Positions 20,796 to 28,103 of a DNA stretch of 32,363 bases are shown here, in pieces; position 1 is the stretch's first letter; each line of letters opens with the position of its first letter. The position numbers and the translations under genes were made by a program. The stretch spans positions 1 through 32,363 of the forward strand of contig JAEZIQ010000068.1 in NCBI GenBank assembly GCA_023436605.1, read 5' to 3'. The notes below the pieces were generated by a model. That model ran no database searches. It saw nothing but the letters and a program-made list of their open reading frames with translations, and had not been told where the DNA came from. Source of the stretch: Actinomycetes bacterium. GTDB lineage: Bacteria; Actinomycetota; Thermoleophilia; Solirubrobacterales; 70-9.

Positions 20796-22927
20796 GGGCT
20801 GACGCCGCCGGGCGAGGCTCCGCCCGTGCCGCCACCGCCGGTGCCACCGGTTCCGCCCCCGCCAACTCCGGCGGGCTGCTGGCCGACGCCGGGAGCGTAG
20901 GCATCATCGGGTCCGACCGTTCCGGTCCCGGTGTCGTCGGTGCCGGTGTCGGTTCCGGTGTCGGTGCCGGTTTCGTCTGTGGCCTGGGGGCCGTAATCGC
21001 TCCGGGTTCCGGGCGAGACGGTGTAGCCGCCACTGAAGTCGCCCCACTCCATGGTCTCGGAGGGCGTCGGGGTCTCTTCGCAGGGCACGGCCGCGTTGTT
21101 GAAGAAGCTGTTCCAGATGCTGGCCGGGGTTCCGCCGCCATCCGATCCGGTCGAAAGATCGTTCGATTCCGGGTAGCCGATCCAGGCCGCCGCGGTCAGG
21201 TTCGGCTGGTAGCCGACGAACCAGGCGTCGACCTGGTTGTCGGTGGTGCCGGTCTTGCCGGCCTGGCCACTGCAGCCAGTGTAGGCGCCGGTGCCGGTGC
21301 CGCCGGTGATGTTGCCATGGAGGATCTTGGTGATCTCATAGGCCTCGGCCTCGGAAAGCACGCGGGTGCCCTTCGACTTGCTGGGCTTGTCGACGTCACC
21401 ATTCGGGAAGACCACCCGTTTGATCGCGGTGGGGTCGTGCCGGATGCCGCCGCTGGCGATGGTCGAGTAGGCGCCCGCCATCTCGAGCGGAGAGACACCG
21501 ATGGTCAGACCGCCGAGGGTCTCGGCCGGATAACCGTCGAGCTTCGTCTTGATGCCGAGCGCTTTGGCCATTTCGGCAACCTTGTCCGGACCGACGTCGA
21601 GAGCCAACTGGGCAAAAACAGAGTTATCTGACTTGAGCGTCGCCTGCGCGACATCGATGGTGCCGCTGTACGAGTCGCCGTAAGTGTGGACTTCCCAGTG
21701 ACCGTAGACCGGGTCATCGATGTTGAGCGGCTTTGACTCGTAGTAAGTCGTGTAGGGATCGATGCCCTCGTGGATCGCCGCTGCCAGGGTGAATACCTTG
21801 AAGGTTGAACCCGGCTGGCGTTTGCCCTGGGCGGCGAGGTTGTACTGGTCGTCGTCGTAGGAGGCGGAGGAGACCATCGCCTTGATTTCCCCGTTGCGGG
21901 GATCGATCGCGACCAGAGCCCCGGAAGGACCACCGGCGTAAAGGTTCGAGTTCAGGGCGTCGAGCCCGGCCTGCTGCTCGGACGGCTCAACCGTGGTGTA
22001 GACGCGCAGACCGCCGCGGCGCACCGTGTTGACGCCGTACTTCTTGAAGAGTTCCGACTGGACGTAGTCGAAGAAGAATGGATCCTCACGATCGAAGAGG
22101 CCCTCGGCCGGGTTCAGCTGGAGTCCCGAAGCCTTGGCCGCTTCCGCCCGCTCGTCGGTGATCATGTTCTGACGGGCCATCGCATCGAGCACTTCGTTGC
22201 GTCGCTTCTTGGCGCCGGCGGGGTTATGGAACGGGTTGTAATCAGTCGGGGCCTGGGGGAGGCCGGCCAGCATCGCCGCCTGGGGCAGGTTGAGGTTCTC
22301 TGGCTTGACCGAGAAGTAGACCTTGGCGGCGGCGCTGATGCCGATCGCCGTCCGGCCTCCGTTGGTGCCATACGGGGCCGTGTTCAGGTACTTGTTGAGA
22401 ATCTCCTTCTTGCCGTGATCCTCTTCGTAATCAAGGGCCATCTTGGCTTCCTTGATCTTCCGCTCGTAATCCCGCTTGGCGTTGGGGATGTAGAGGTTCC
22501 GCATCAGCTGCATCGTGATCGTCGAGGCGCCCTCGCTGATCCCGCCTGATTCAAGGTTCTTGATCAAGGCACGGAGCCCGCCCTGGATGTCGATCCCGTC
22601 GTGCTGGTAGAAGCGTTCATCCTCGATCGCGACGGTCGCGTCCTGCACCGTCTGCGGAATCTCGGAGAGCGGGACCGGAGTGCGGACCTCGGTCGAGTCG
22701 ATCAGGCCGAGCTTGCTGCCGTCGCCGGCGAAGATGACCGAGTTCTGACCCTTGTTGATCTGCTTCAGATTGTCCGGATTCGGAGCATCCGAGGCGATCG
22801 AGAGCACCCAGCCGCCACCGGCCGCAATCGCGGTCAGCAGCAATCCGCCGAAAACTGCGGCCACCGCAACAAGTACTTTGCGGGGTGATCCACGGTGCCG
22901 GCGCACCCTTCTCTGGCGCCTCGTCAT
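20792..22927 (-). CDS. Class A penicillin-binding protein (bifunctional transglycosylase/transpeptidase, PBP1A-like)
   Basis: A 711-aa peptidoglycan synthase. It has a basic cytoplasmic tail, one membrane anchor (about residues 18-43), the GT51 glycosyltransferase domain (about 85-260) with catalytic E102 in VAIEDERFYQHDGID and GASTITMQLMRN, then the transpeptidase domain with nucleophile S374 in PGSTFK, SDN at 433-435 and KTGT at 558-561. The C-terminal 75 or so residues are a low-complexity tail of TGTDTG repeats, then GGGGTGG-type repeats ending in Pro. It polymerises and cross-links cell wall outside the membrane. TACCCT lies 7 nt before the ATG; monocistronic, convergent with the membrane protein. 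Confidence 0.96.
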   Translation of the reverse strand: MTRRQRRVRRHRGSPRKVLVAVAAVFGGLLLTAIAAGGGWVLSIASDAPNPDNLKQINKGQNSVIFAGDGSKLGLIDSTEVRTPVPLSEIPQTVQDATVAIEDERFYQHDGIDIQGGLRALIKNLESGGISEGASTITMQLMRNLYIPNAKRDYERKIKEAKMALDYEEDHGKKEILNKYLNTAPYGTNGGRTAIGISAAAKVYFSVKPENLNLPQAAMLAGLPQAPTDYNPFHNPAGAKKRRNEVLDAMARQNMITDERAEAAKASGLQLNPAEGLFDREDPFFFDYVQSELFKKYGVNTVRRGGLRVYTTVEPSEQQAGLDALNSNLYAGGPSGALVAIDPRNGEIKAMVSSASYDDDQYNLAAQGKRQPGSTFKVFTLAAAIHEGIDPYTTYYESKPLNIDDPVYGHWEVHTYGDSYSGTIDVAQATLKSDNSVFAQLALDVGPDKVAEMAKALGIKTKLDGYPAETLGGLTIGVSPLEMAGAYSTIASGGIRHDPTAIKRVVFPNGDVDKPSKSKGTRVLSEAEAYEITKILHGNITGGTGTGAYTGCSGQAGKTGTTDNQVDAWFVGYQPNLTAAAWIGYPESNDLSTGSDGGGTPASIWNSFFNNAAVPCEETPTPSETMEWGDFSGGYTVSPGTRSDYGPQATDETGTDTGTDTGTDDTGTGTVGPDDAYAPGVGQQPAGVGGGGTGGTGGGGTGGASPGGVSP
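20805..20985 (-). repeat. Low-complexity coding repeats in the PBP tail
   Basis: Short tandem units (6-bp GGTGTC-type and Gly-codon runs) encode the TGTDTG and GGGGTGG stretches of the PBP C-terminus. Length is likely to vary between strains. Confidence 0.6.
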
Positions 22928-22934
22928 CCCATAC

Positions 22935-22940
22935 AGGGTA
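22935..22940 (-). promoter_or_regulatory. Candidate -10 box TACCCT, leaderless start of PBP gene
   Basis: TACCCT reads on the minus strand 7 nt before the ATG at 22927. No Shine-Dalgarno sequence lies between. Confidence 0.48.
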
Positions 22941-23044
22941 GCTGCCCCAGTCTCAGGAGCCGCTAAAGAGCGAGGCGGGAAGCCCCGGCTGCACGACAGG
23001 TTGCGGACTCCGATCGCCTCAAGATGTGAGAATCAGTCGCCGCG

Positions 23045-23812
23045 ATGGACGCCAACGAGGCCCCGACCAACCCCCTCCCGCCCGATCAACCGGTTCCGTT
23101 CGGTCAACCGGACCCGGCCGAGGACCCGAACCGCTACCCGTTCGCAACCTGGAGCCCCTGGATCGCGATCGGCGGTTCGGTAGCGGCGCTGATCCTCGGC
23201 GTCATGCTCGCCCTGCCGATCATTCTCGCCGCCGGGAGTGACGACTTCGACGAGATGGGCTGGGGCTTCAAGGCTGCGATCCAGCTCTGCACCGGCCTTG
23301 GATTTCTCGCGGTACCTCTGCTTTTCGCCAAGGAGCTGCCGGGCGGAGTGAACTGGCGCCAGGCCGTCGGCCGGCTCGGTTTCCACCGATTCAGGGCGAA
23401 GACGGCCGCCAAATGGATCGGGCTTGGCTTCCTTGCCTACATCGTCTTCGCGATTCTCTACGCGGTCGTCTTCGGTGCTCCCGAGCAGGACGACATCGCC
23501 GGCGAGCTCGGTCCCGTCTGGACCCAGATCCTCTTGATCGTATTTCTGGCCCCCTTCGCGGAAGAAGTCTGTTTCCGCGGCATGCTTTTCGGCGGCTTCC
23601 GGACCCGCTTCAACCTGCCGGTCGCCGCGATCGGTGCCGGAGTGGTTTTTGGCGCCCTCCATTACTCGACCGGAATCACCGCGGTCCCGCAGCTGATTGT
23701 GCTCGGCGCGATTTTCGCCGTCGTCTACGAGAAGACCGAGTCGATCTGGCCGCCGATCATCTTCCACACAATCAACAACGCATACGCCCTGATCGCCCTC
23801 AACGTCACCTGA
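23045..23812 (+). CDS. CPBP-family intramembrane metalloprotease (CAAX prenyl protease 2-like)
   Basis: A 255-aa membrane protein. A Pro-rich cytosolic N-terminus (about 1-35) is followed by membrane segments starting at about 38, 82, 122 and 160. Motif 1 is EEVCFRG (E173, E174, R178), motif 2 includes H206 in FGALHYSTG, and motif 3 is H241-N in FHTINNAYAL. These are the glutamate/histidine zinc-site residues of the CPBP (Abi) family. Members cleave prenylated proteins, bacteriocin leaders or unknown substrates; no bacteriocin gene is nearby. pyrE follows after 8 bp with GAGAGGA as ribosome site, so the two are co-transcribed. Confidence 0.88.
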   Translation: MDANEAPTNPLPPDQPVPFGQPDPAEDPNRYPFATWSPWIAIGGSVAALILGVMLALPIILAAGSDDFDEMGWGFKAAIQLCTGLGFLAVPLLFAKELPGGVNWRQAVGRLGFHRFRAKTAAKWIGLGFLAYIVFAILYAVVFGAPEQDDIAGELGPVWTQILLIVFLAPFAEEVCFRGMLFGGFRTRFNLPVAAIGAGVVFGALHYSTGITAVPQLIVLGAIFAVVYEKTESIWPPIIFHTINNAYALIALNVT

Positions 23813-23820
23813 GAGGAACC

Positions 23821-24384
23821 ATGCCCGACCGTGAAGCAACCCGCCAGCAACTGATCAGCCTTCTCCGCGAGCACTCGCTGGTCCTGGGCGAGGTGACCCT
23901 TTCAAGTGGCGCGAAGGCGAGCTATTACGTAGACGCCCGCCGGACCGTGATGCGCCCGGAGGGGCTGAAGGCGGTCGGCACGCTGATCGCCCTTCACGCG
24001 AAGGACCTCGGCGCGACCACGGTCGGTGGACCGGTGATGGCGGCGATCCCGCTCGCCTGCGCCGCGATCGCCGTCCCCGAGGGCAACGGCCTCGGGGGAT
24101 TCTTCGTCCGCAAGGAACGGAAGGCGCACGGTCTGCAGCGCTGGGTCGAAGGTGCGGCCGAACCGGGTGATCGGGTCCTGGTCGTGGAGGACACAGTGAC
24201 CACCGGCGGCTCGACCATCTCGGCGATCGAACGAATCCGCGACGAAGGCTTCGAGATTGCCGGCGTACTGGCCGTGGTCGACCGCCTGGCCGGGGGCGGC
24301 GAGAAAATCGCCGCCAAGGCCGGGGCGCCCTACGAGACCCTCACCACCATCGACGACATCTATCCGGACCGCCCCGACAAGTAG
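23821..24384 (+). CDS. pyrE: Orotate phosphoribosyltransferase
   Basis: A 187-aa enzyme joining orotate and PRPP to form OMP in pyrimidine synthesis. Seen: GEVTLSSGAKASYYVDAR (substrate loop), VGGPVMAAIPLACA, FFVRKERKAHG (catalytic flexible loop with KE-K-HG) and the PRPP motif VLVVEDTVTTGGST. The frame is open upstream through the protease gene, but ATG 23821 has a good ribosome site and the family N-terminus. Other pyr genes are absent here. Confidence 0.95.
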   Translation: MPDREATRQQLISLLREHSLVLGEVTLSSGAKASYYVDARRTVMRPEGLKAVGTLIALHAKDLGATTVGGPVMAAIPLACAAIAVPEGNGLGGFFVRKERKAHGLQRWVEGAAEPGDRVLVVEDTVTTGGSTISAIERIRDEGFEIAGVLAVVDRLAGGGEKIAAKAGAPYETLTTIDDIYPDRPDK

Positions 24385-24431
24385 CGGGAGTTTCATCAGG
24401 GGTTGTACCGGGGACTCCGGGGTGAAAGCAT

Positions 24432-24451
24432 GGGGCGGCACCCGCTGCCCC
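24432..24451 (+). promoter_or_regulatory. Hairpin upstream of the encapsulin operon
   Basis: GGGGC/GCCCC arms with inner GC/GC pairs and an ACCC loop lie about 10 nt before the AGGAG ribosome site of the ferritin cargo gene. Possible translational control element. I see no IdeR/Fur-type box in 24385-24470. Confidence 0.25.
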
Positions 24452-24470
24452 GACCCGAGAGGAGCCCGGT

Positions 24471-24860
24471 TTGGAATTCGACCAGTACCACGAGCCGCCC
24501 GAGGAACTCAGCCCCGAGCTTCGCACCAAGGCCCGGCTTTTTGCCTCGCTGGCCGAGGAAGCCGAGGCAATCAACTGGTACGAGCAGCGACTTTCGGTCG
24601 AGCCTGACCCCGAGGCCCGGGCGATCATGCGCAATGCGCAGCACGAAGAGTTCAAGCATTTCTCGATGGACCTCGAGTTCCTCTTTCGCCGGATCCCGGT
24701 CTGGCGGGAACTCGCCGAGGGTGTGCTTTTCAAGGACGGAGACATCGTCGAGCACGGCGAATCGGCCGAAGCCGGCACCGATGACGACGGAGAAGCAGAG
24801 ACAGCATCGGATTCCGGCGGTTCGCTCGGAATCGGGAATCTGAAAGGAGCAGGACTTTGA
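24471..24860 (+). CDS. Encapsulated ferritin-like protein (EncFtn), encapsulin cargo
   Basis: A 129-aa iron oxidase packaged in an encapsulin shell. The short two-helix ferritin domain (about residues 12-85) carries the ferroxidase residues E32 (AEAINWYEQR), E60 and H63 (HEEFKH), with the same spacing as the characterised EncFtn. A disordered acidic linker (about 94-116) leads to the cargo-loading peptide GSLGIGNLKG (117-126), which binds the inner shell wall. EncFtn alone oxidises Fe(II), and the shell stores the mineral. The start is TTG with AGGAG about 8 nt upstream. Its TGA overlaps the TTG of the shell gene. Confidence 0.93.
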   Translation: MEFDQYHEPPEELSPELRTKARLFASLAEEAEAINWYEQRLSVEPDPEARAIMRNAQHEEFKHFSMDLEFLFRRIPVWRELAEGVLFKDGDIVEHGESAEAGTDDDGEAETASDSGGSLGIGNLKGAGL

Positions 24861-25675
24861 ATCACCTTCTGCGGGGTCACGCCCCGATCACCGACGAGGC
24901 CTGGAAGCAGATCGACGAGGAGGCCAGGGACAGCCTGGTGCCGGCCCTGGGGGCCCGACAGCTGGTCGATTTCGAAGGTCCGTTCGGCTGGGATCACTCG
25001 GCCACCGACCTCGGGAGGGTCACCGATTCCGTCCTGGGTCCGACCGACGGCGTCAACCTGCGAACCCGCCGGGTTCTGCCCGTCGTCGAACTCCGGGCCC
25101 CGTTCACGATCAGCCGCTCCGAACTCGAAGCGCTGGACCGGGGTGCGGTCGACACCGACTTCGACTCCCTGAACGCGGCCGCCCGCCAAATGGCGATCTC
25201 CGAGAACGCGGCGATCTTCCACGGTCTCCCCGGAGCCGGCATCGAAGGCATCGCGAGCGCTTCGAGCCACGACCCGATCCCCCTCGGCGACAACGGCTTC
25301 AACGACTACCCGGAGCACATCGCCAAGGCAATCGAAGTGATCCTCTCGGCCGGAGTCAAGGGCCCCTATGGCGTGGCGCTGAGCCCGGAGTGCTACACCG
25401 GGGTGGTGGAAAGTGCCGAGCGCGGGGGCTATCCGCTGCTCTCGCACATTCGCAAGATCCTGCAGGAGAGCGGCAACGGACCGCTGGTCTGGGCGCCCGG
25501 CCTCGAAGGAGTGGTCGTGGCAAGCCTGCGGGGCGGCGACTTCCTCTTCGAATCGGGCCAGGATCTCTCGATCGGCTACGAGAGCCACGACGCCGATCTG
25601 GTTCGCCTCTACATCGAGCAGAGTTTCACCTTCCGGGTGGCAACCCCGGAAGCAGCGGTTGCCCTGCCGAAGTAG
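24857..25675 (+). CDS. Family 1 encapsulin nanocompartment shell protein (HK97 fold, linocin M18-like)
   Basis: A 272-aa shell subunit. Recognisable features are the N-terminal cargo-binding region (HLLRGHAPITDEAWKQIDEE), GARQLVDFEGPFGW, the E-loop segment VELRAPFTISRSELEALDRG, AARQMAISENAAIFHG, GPYGVALSPECYTGV and the C-terminal SFTFRVATPEAAVAL. Length and pattern suit T=1 family-1 encapsulins of about 60 subunits. The start is TTG, overlapping the cargo stop (TTGA), implying coupled translation and a fixed cargo:shell ratio. A convergent terminator follows. Confidence 0.95.
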   Translation: MNHLLRGHAPITDEAWKQIDEEARDSLVPALGARQLVDFEGPFGWDHSATDLGRVTDSVLGPTDGVNLRTRRVLPVVELRAPFTISRSELEALDRGAVDTDFDSLNAAARQMAISENAAIFHGLPGAGIEGIASASSHDPIPLGDNGFNDYPEHIAKAIEVILSAGVKGPYGVALSPECYTGVVESAERGGYPLLSHIRKILQESGNGPLVWAPGLEGVVVASLRGGDFLFESGQDLSIGYESHDADLVRLYIEQSFTFRVATPEAAVALPK

Positions 25676-25686
25676 CTGTGATTCAT

Positions 25687-25730
25687 CGAGATCCGGGTTC
25701 CTGCCGGCATACGGCAGAAACCGGATCTCG
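25687..25730. terminator. Bidirectional terminator between encapsulin and SDR genes
   Basis: The near-perfect arms CGAGATCCGGG-TTCCTGCCG and CGGCAGAAACCGGATCTCG flank a 5-nt loop. It lies 11 bp after each of the converging stop codons. No long T tract on either side. Confidence 0.75.
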
Positions 25731-25741
25731 CGGCGGTCTTC

Positions 25742-26578
25742 TCAGGTGCGGGATTTCTGGCGGTCGGCGACGTCGGCGCCGGTGCTGGTCGTCGCCATCT
25801 CGCCGGCTCCGCTCCGCATGATCTTGCGCACAAGTCCGGGGGCGAGGATCTTCAGCACGGCGATCAGGCCGTAAGGCCGGGGCACATAGCGCTCGGGGCG
25901 ATCGAGCACCCCCGCTTCATAGACCGCCTCGGCCGCCTTGCGGACGTCGGAGACCATCCAGCGAGTGGCAAGCTTCGAGGTCAGCTCGTCGGCCGGGAAG
26001 CCTTCGGTCTTGATGAAGCCCGGCAGGATCAGGCCGACGTGGACGCCATGCGGGGCTTCCTCCAGGTAGAGCGAGTCACTCCAGCCGATCAGCGCGTACT
26101 TCGAAGCCGAGTAGGCACCGGCGCCGGGGCGGGAGATGCGCCCGGCGGTCGAGGCGATGTTGACGATCGAACTCGGAGCGGTCGAGCGGAGCATCGGCAG
26201 GAAGGTTTCGGTCACCCGCAACACCGCGTCGAAGTTGATGTCCATGGTGCGGCGGACGTTCTCGTATCCGCCCTCGGCGAATGTCGCGCGCCAGGAGGCA
26301 CCGGCGTTGTTGACCAGAAGGTTGATCGGCGGGTGGTGCTCCTGGACGTGGGCGAGCAGCCGGCCGGGAGCGTCGGGCTCGGTCAGGTCAGCGGCGATCC
26401 AGGTCGTCTCGGAGGGCAGGCGCCTGGCCAGCTCCCGCAACCGGTCTTCGCGGCGGGCGACCAGGATCAGCCGGGTCCCCGGCTTTCTCGCCAGCCGCCA
26501 GGCGACTCCCTCTCCGATCCCGCTCGAGGCCCCGGTGATCAGGGCGACGGTCGGCTTGTTCTCCATTGCCATTTCCAC
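25742..26578 (-). CDS. Short-chain dehydrogenase/reductase (SDR), classical type
   Basis: A 278-aa NAD(P)-dependent oxidoreductase with cofactor motif TGASSGIG (15-22), NNAG (90-93), and the catalytic residues S143, Y156 and K160 (YSASK). The basic residues after the first strand (ARREDR) suggest NADPH. The substrate is unknown. The start is taken as GTG 26578 because a TAGGGT box lies exactly 6 nt before it; ATGs at 26572 and 26566 are alternatives. The C-terminus is rich in Ser/Thr and charged residues beyond the fold. The aminotransferase gene ends 44 bp upstream. Confidence 0.9.
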   Translation of the reverse strand: MEMAMENKPTVALITGASSGIGEGVAWRLARKPGTRLILVARREDRLRELARRLPSETTWIAADLTEPDAPGRLLAHVQEHHPPINLLVNNAGASWRATFAEGGYENVRRTMDINFDAVLRVTETFLPMLRSTAPSSIVNIASTAGRISRPGAGAYSASKYALIGWSDSLYLEEAPHGVHVGLILPGFIKTEGFPADELTSKLATRWMVSDVRKAAEAVYEAGVLDRPERYVPRPYGLIAVLKILAPGLVRKIMRSGAGEMATTSTGADVADRQKSRT

Positions 26579-26584
26579 GCTGCC

Positions 26585-26590
26585 ACCCTA
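26585..26590 (-). promoter_or_regulatory. Candidate -10 box TAGGGT, leaderless start of SDR gene
   Basis: TAGGGT reads on the minus strand 6 nt before the GTG at 26578, and it is the main reason for choosing that start. Confidence 0.5.
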
Positions 26591-26622
26591 GATGATCACC
26601 ATCGCAGTCCAGTGATCCTGGA

Positions 26623-27978
26623 TTACCCCAGCAGGTCGACCACAGCTTCGCGAAAGACCTCGGTGTGGCGGTCCACGTCGGCGGAGCTGGTCGCCGGTGA
26701 CATCAGGGCCATGTTGTGGAAGGGCGTGATCAGCACCCCGCGATTCAGCGCGTGGAGATGGAGGTAGCGCTCGAGTTCGGGGTCCGAAGCGTTGTGCGCC
26801 TGGGTGCCGTTGCGGGCCGGCTCCGGCTCGAACCTGTACTCGGCTCGGGCCCCGAGCTGGGTCACGTTCCAGGGCAGGCCGTGTTCGCTCACGACCTCGA
26901 TCACTCCCTCGGCGAAGCGGGTCGCCAGCGGAATGGTGTGGGCGAAGGCCTCCTCGGTCAGCACCTCGGAAAGGGTCGCGCGGACGGCGGAGAGAGAAAG
27001 CGCGTTGCCAGCCAGGGTCCCACCGACTCCGCCCGTGTCCTCGTAATCGGCTCCCTCCTGGGCGAAGAGCCGTTCGGTCACTTCTTCGGTCAGCCCGAGG
27101 GCGCCGGCGGGTACCCCGCTGCCGATCGCCTTTCCGATCGAGAAGAGATCCGGCTCAAGGCCCCACTCGGTCGTGCATCCACCCGGACCGGCCGAGAAAG
27201 TGTGGGTCTCGTCGATGATCAGAAGAGTCCCGTGCTGGCGGGTCAGATTTCGTAGCGCCTCGTGGTAGCCCTCGTCGGGCAGCACGATCCCCATGTTGGT
27301 CATCGCCGGTTCGGCCAGGACGCAGGCGATCTCGCCGGACGCGAGCGCCTTTTCCAGTGCCCCGACGTCGTTGAACTCGACCGCGACCGTGGTCTCCGAC
27401 GGGTCGACCGGCGGTCCGACGTTGCCTTCCCGCGAGATCGTGGTGCCGTCGGGGCCGGCCACGGCGAAGGCCTCGTCCACGGAACCGTGGTAGCTGTAGC
27501 TGAAAACCAGAACCTTGGGACGGCCGGTGATCTGCCGGCAGATCCTCAGCGCCGCCCGGTTGGCGTCGGTCGCGGTCAGGGTGAACATCCAGCGGTCGAG
27601 ACCGAAGCGCCGGGTCAGTTCCTCACCGACCCAGGGCGCGTCATCAGTCGGCAGCATGGTGGTGATTCCCCTTCGCTCCTGATCTGTGATCGCGCGAACC
27701 ACCGGCTCGGGATCGTGGCCGGGCATGGCGCCCGTGTCTCCGAGACAGAAGTCGATGTAGGTGTGATCGTCGACGTCGATGATGCGGGCCCCGATTGCCA
27801 GCTTGGCGAAGACCGGGAAACCGCCAGCCCAGCGCATCATCCAGGGCATCGGCACGCCACCGATGAGCGACTTGCGCGCCCTTTCGTACAGCTCCTTCGA
27901 CTTCGGGTTCGCTTCCACGAAGTGGTCGAGTTCTGCGGCGGTCAGGTCCGCAAGACGGTCACGATCGATCTGGGTCAT
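26623..27978 (-). CDS. Class-III PLP-dependent aminotransferase (glutamate-1-semialdehyde mutase-like)
   Basis: A 451-aa fold-type-I PLP enzyme with PLP-phosphate region TLTATDANRAALR (about 133-145), SYSYHGSVDEAF, IIDETHTFSAGPGG (D256, E257) and the Schiff-base lysine K283 in SIGKAIGSGVP. The GSA-aminomutase group usually has THT-SG and GGG-(M/L)P patterns; here the lysine loop is GSGVPAGALG, so it is more likely an amino-acid or amine transaminase than HemL. Substrate unknown. The ATG has a strong GAGGAGGAG ribosome site, and a TATGAT box (28002-28007) lies about 25 nt upstream, so this gene has a normal leader. Confidence 0.86.
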   Translation of the reverse strand: MTQIDRDRLADLTAAELDHFVEANPKSKELYERARKSLIGGVPMPWMMRWAGGFPVFAKLAIGARIIDVDDHTYIDFCLGDTGAMPGHDPEPVVRAITDQERRGITTMLPTDDAPWVGEELTRRFGLDRWMFTLTATDANRAALRICRQITGRPKVLVFSYSYHGSVDEAFAVAGPDGTTISREGNVGPPVDPSETTVAVEFNDVGALEKALASGEIACVLAEPAMTNMGIVLPDEGYHEALRNLTRQHGTLLIIDETHTFSAGPGGCTTEWGLEPDLFSIGKAIGSGVPAGALGLTEEVTERLFAQEGADYEDTGGVGGTLAGNALSLSAVRATLSEVLTEEAFAHTIPLATRFAEGVIEVVSEHGLPWNVTQLGARAEYRFEPEPARNGTQAHNASDPELERYLHLHALNRGVLITPFHNMALMSPATSSADVDRHTEVFREAVVDLLG

Positions 27979-28001
27979 AGCTCCTCCTCGGGGTCGCGTC
28001 G

Positions 28002-28007
28002 ATCATA
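28002..28007 (-). promoter_or_regulatory. Candidate -10 box TATGAT for the aminotransferase
   Basis: TATGAT reads on the minus strand with 23 nt to the ATG at 27978, and the spacer holds a strong Shine-Dalgarno sequence. This leadered gene contrasts with the leaderless ones around it. Confidence 0.45.
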
Positions 28008-28103
28008 TGCCCCGGGACCGGGATCCAAATTCCGCAACATGTAAGCCCGGGGATGGTTCAGACTGGTAATCGAAATCAAGCCGCACATGGGGGATCAACC
28101 GGG

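Noticed and set aside
24385..24470. Iron-regulator operator before the encapsulin operon
   Set aside because: No TTAGG-type inverted repeat is visible; only a GC hairpin is present.
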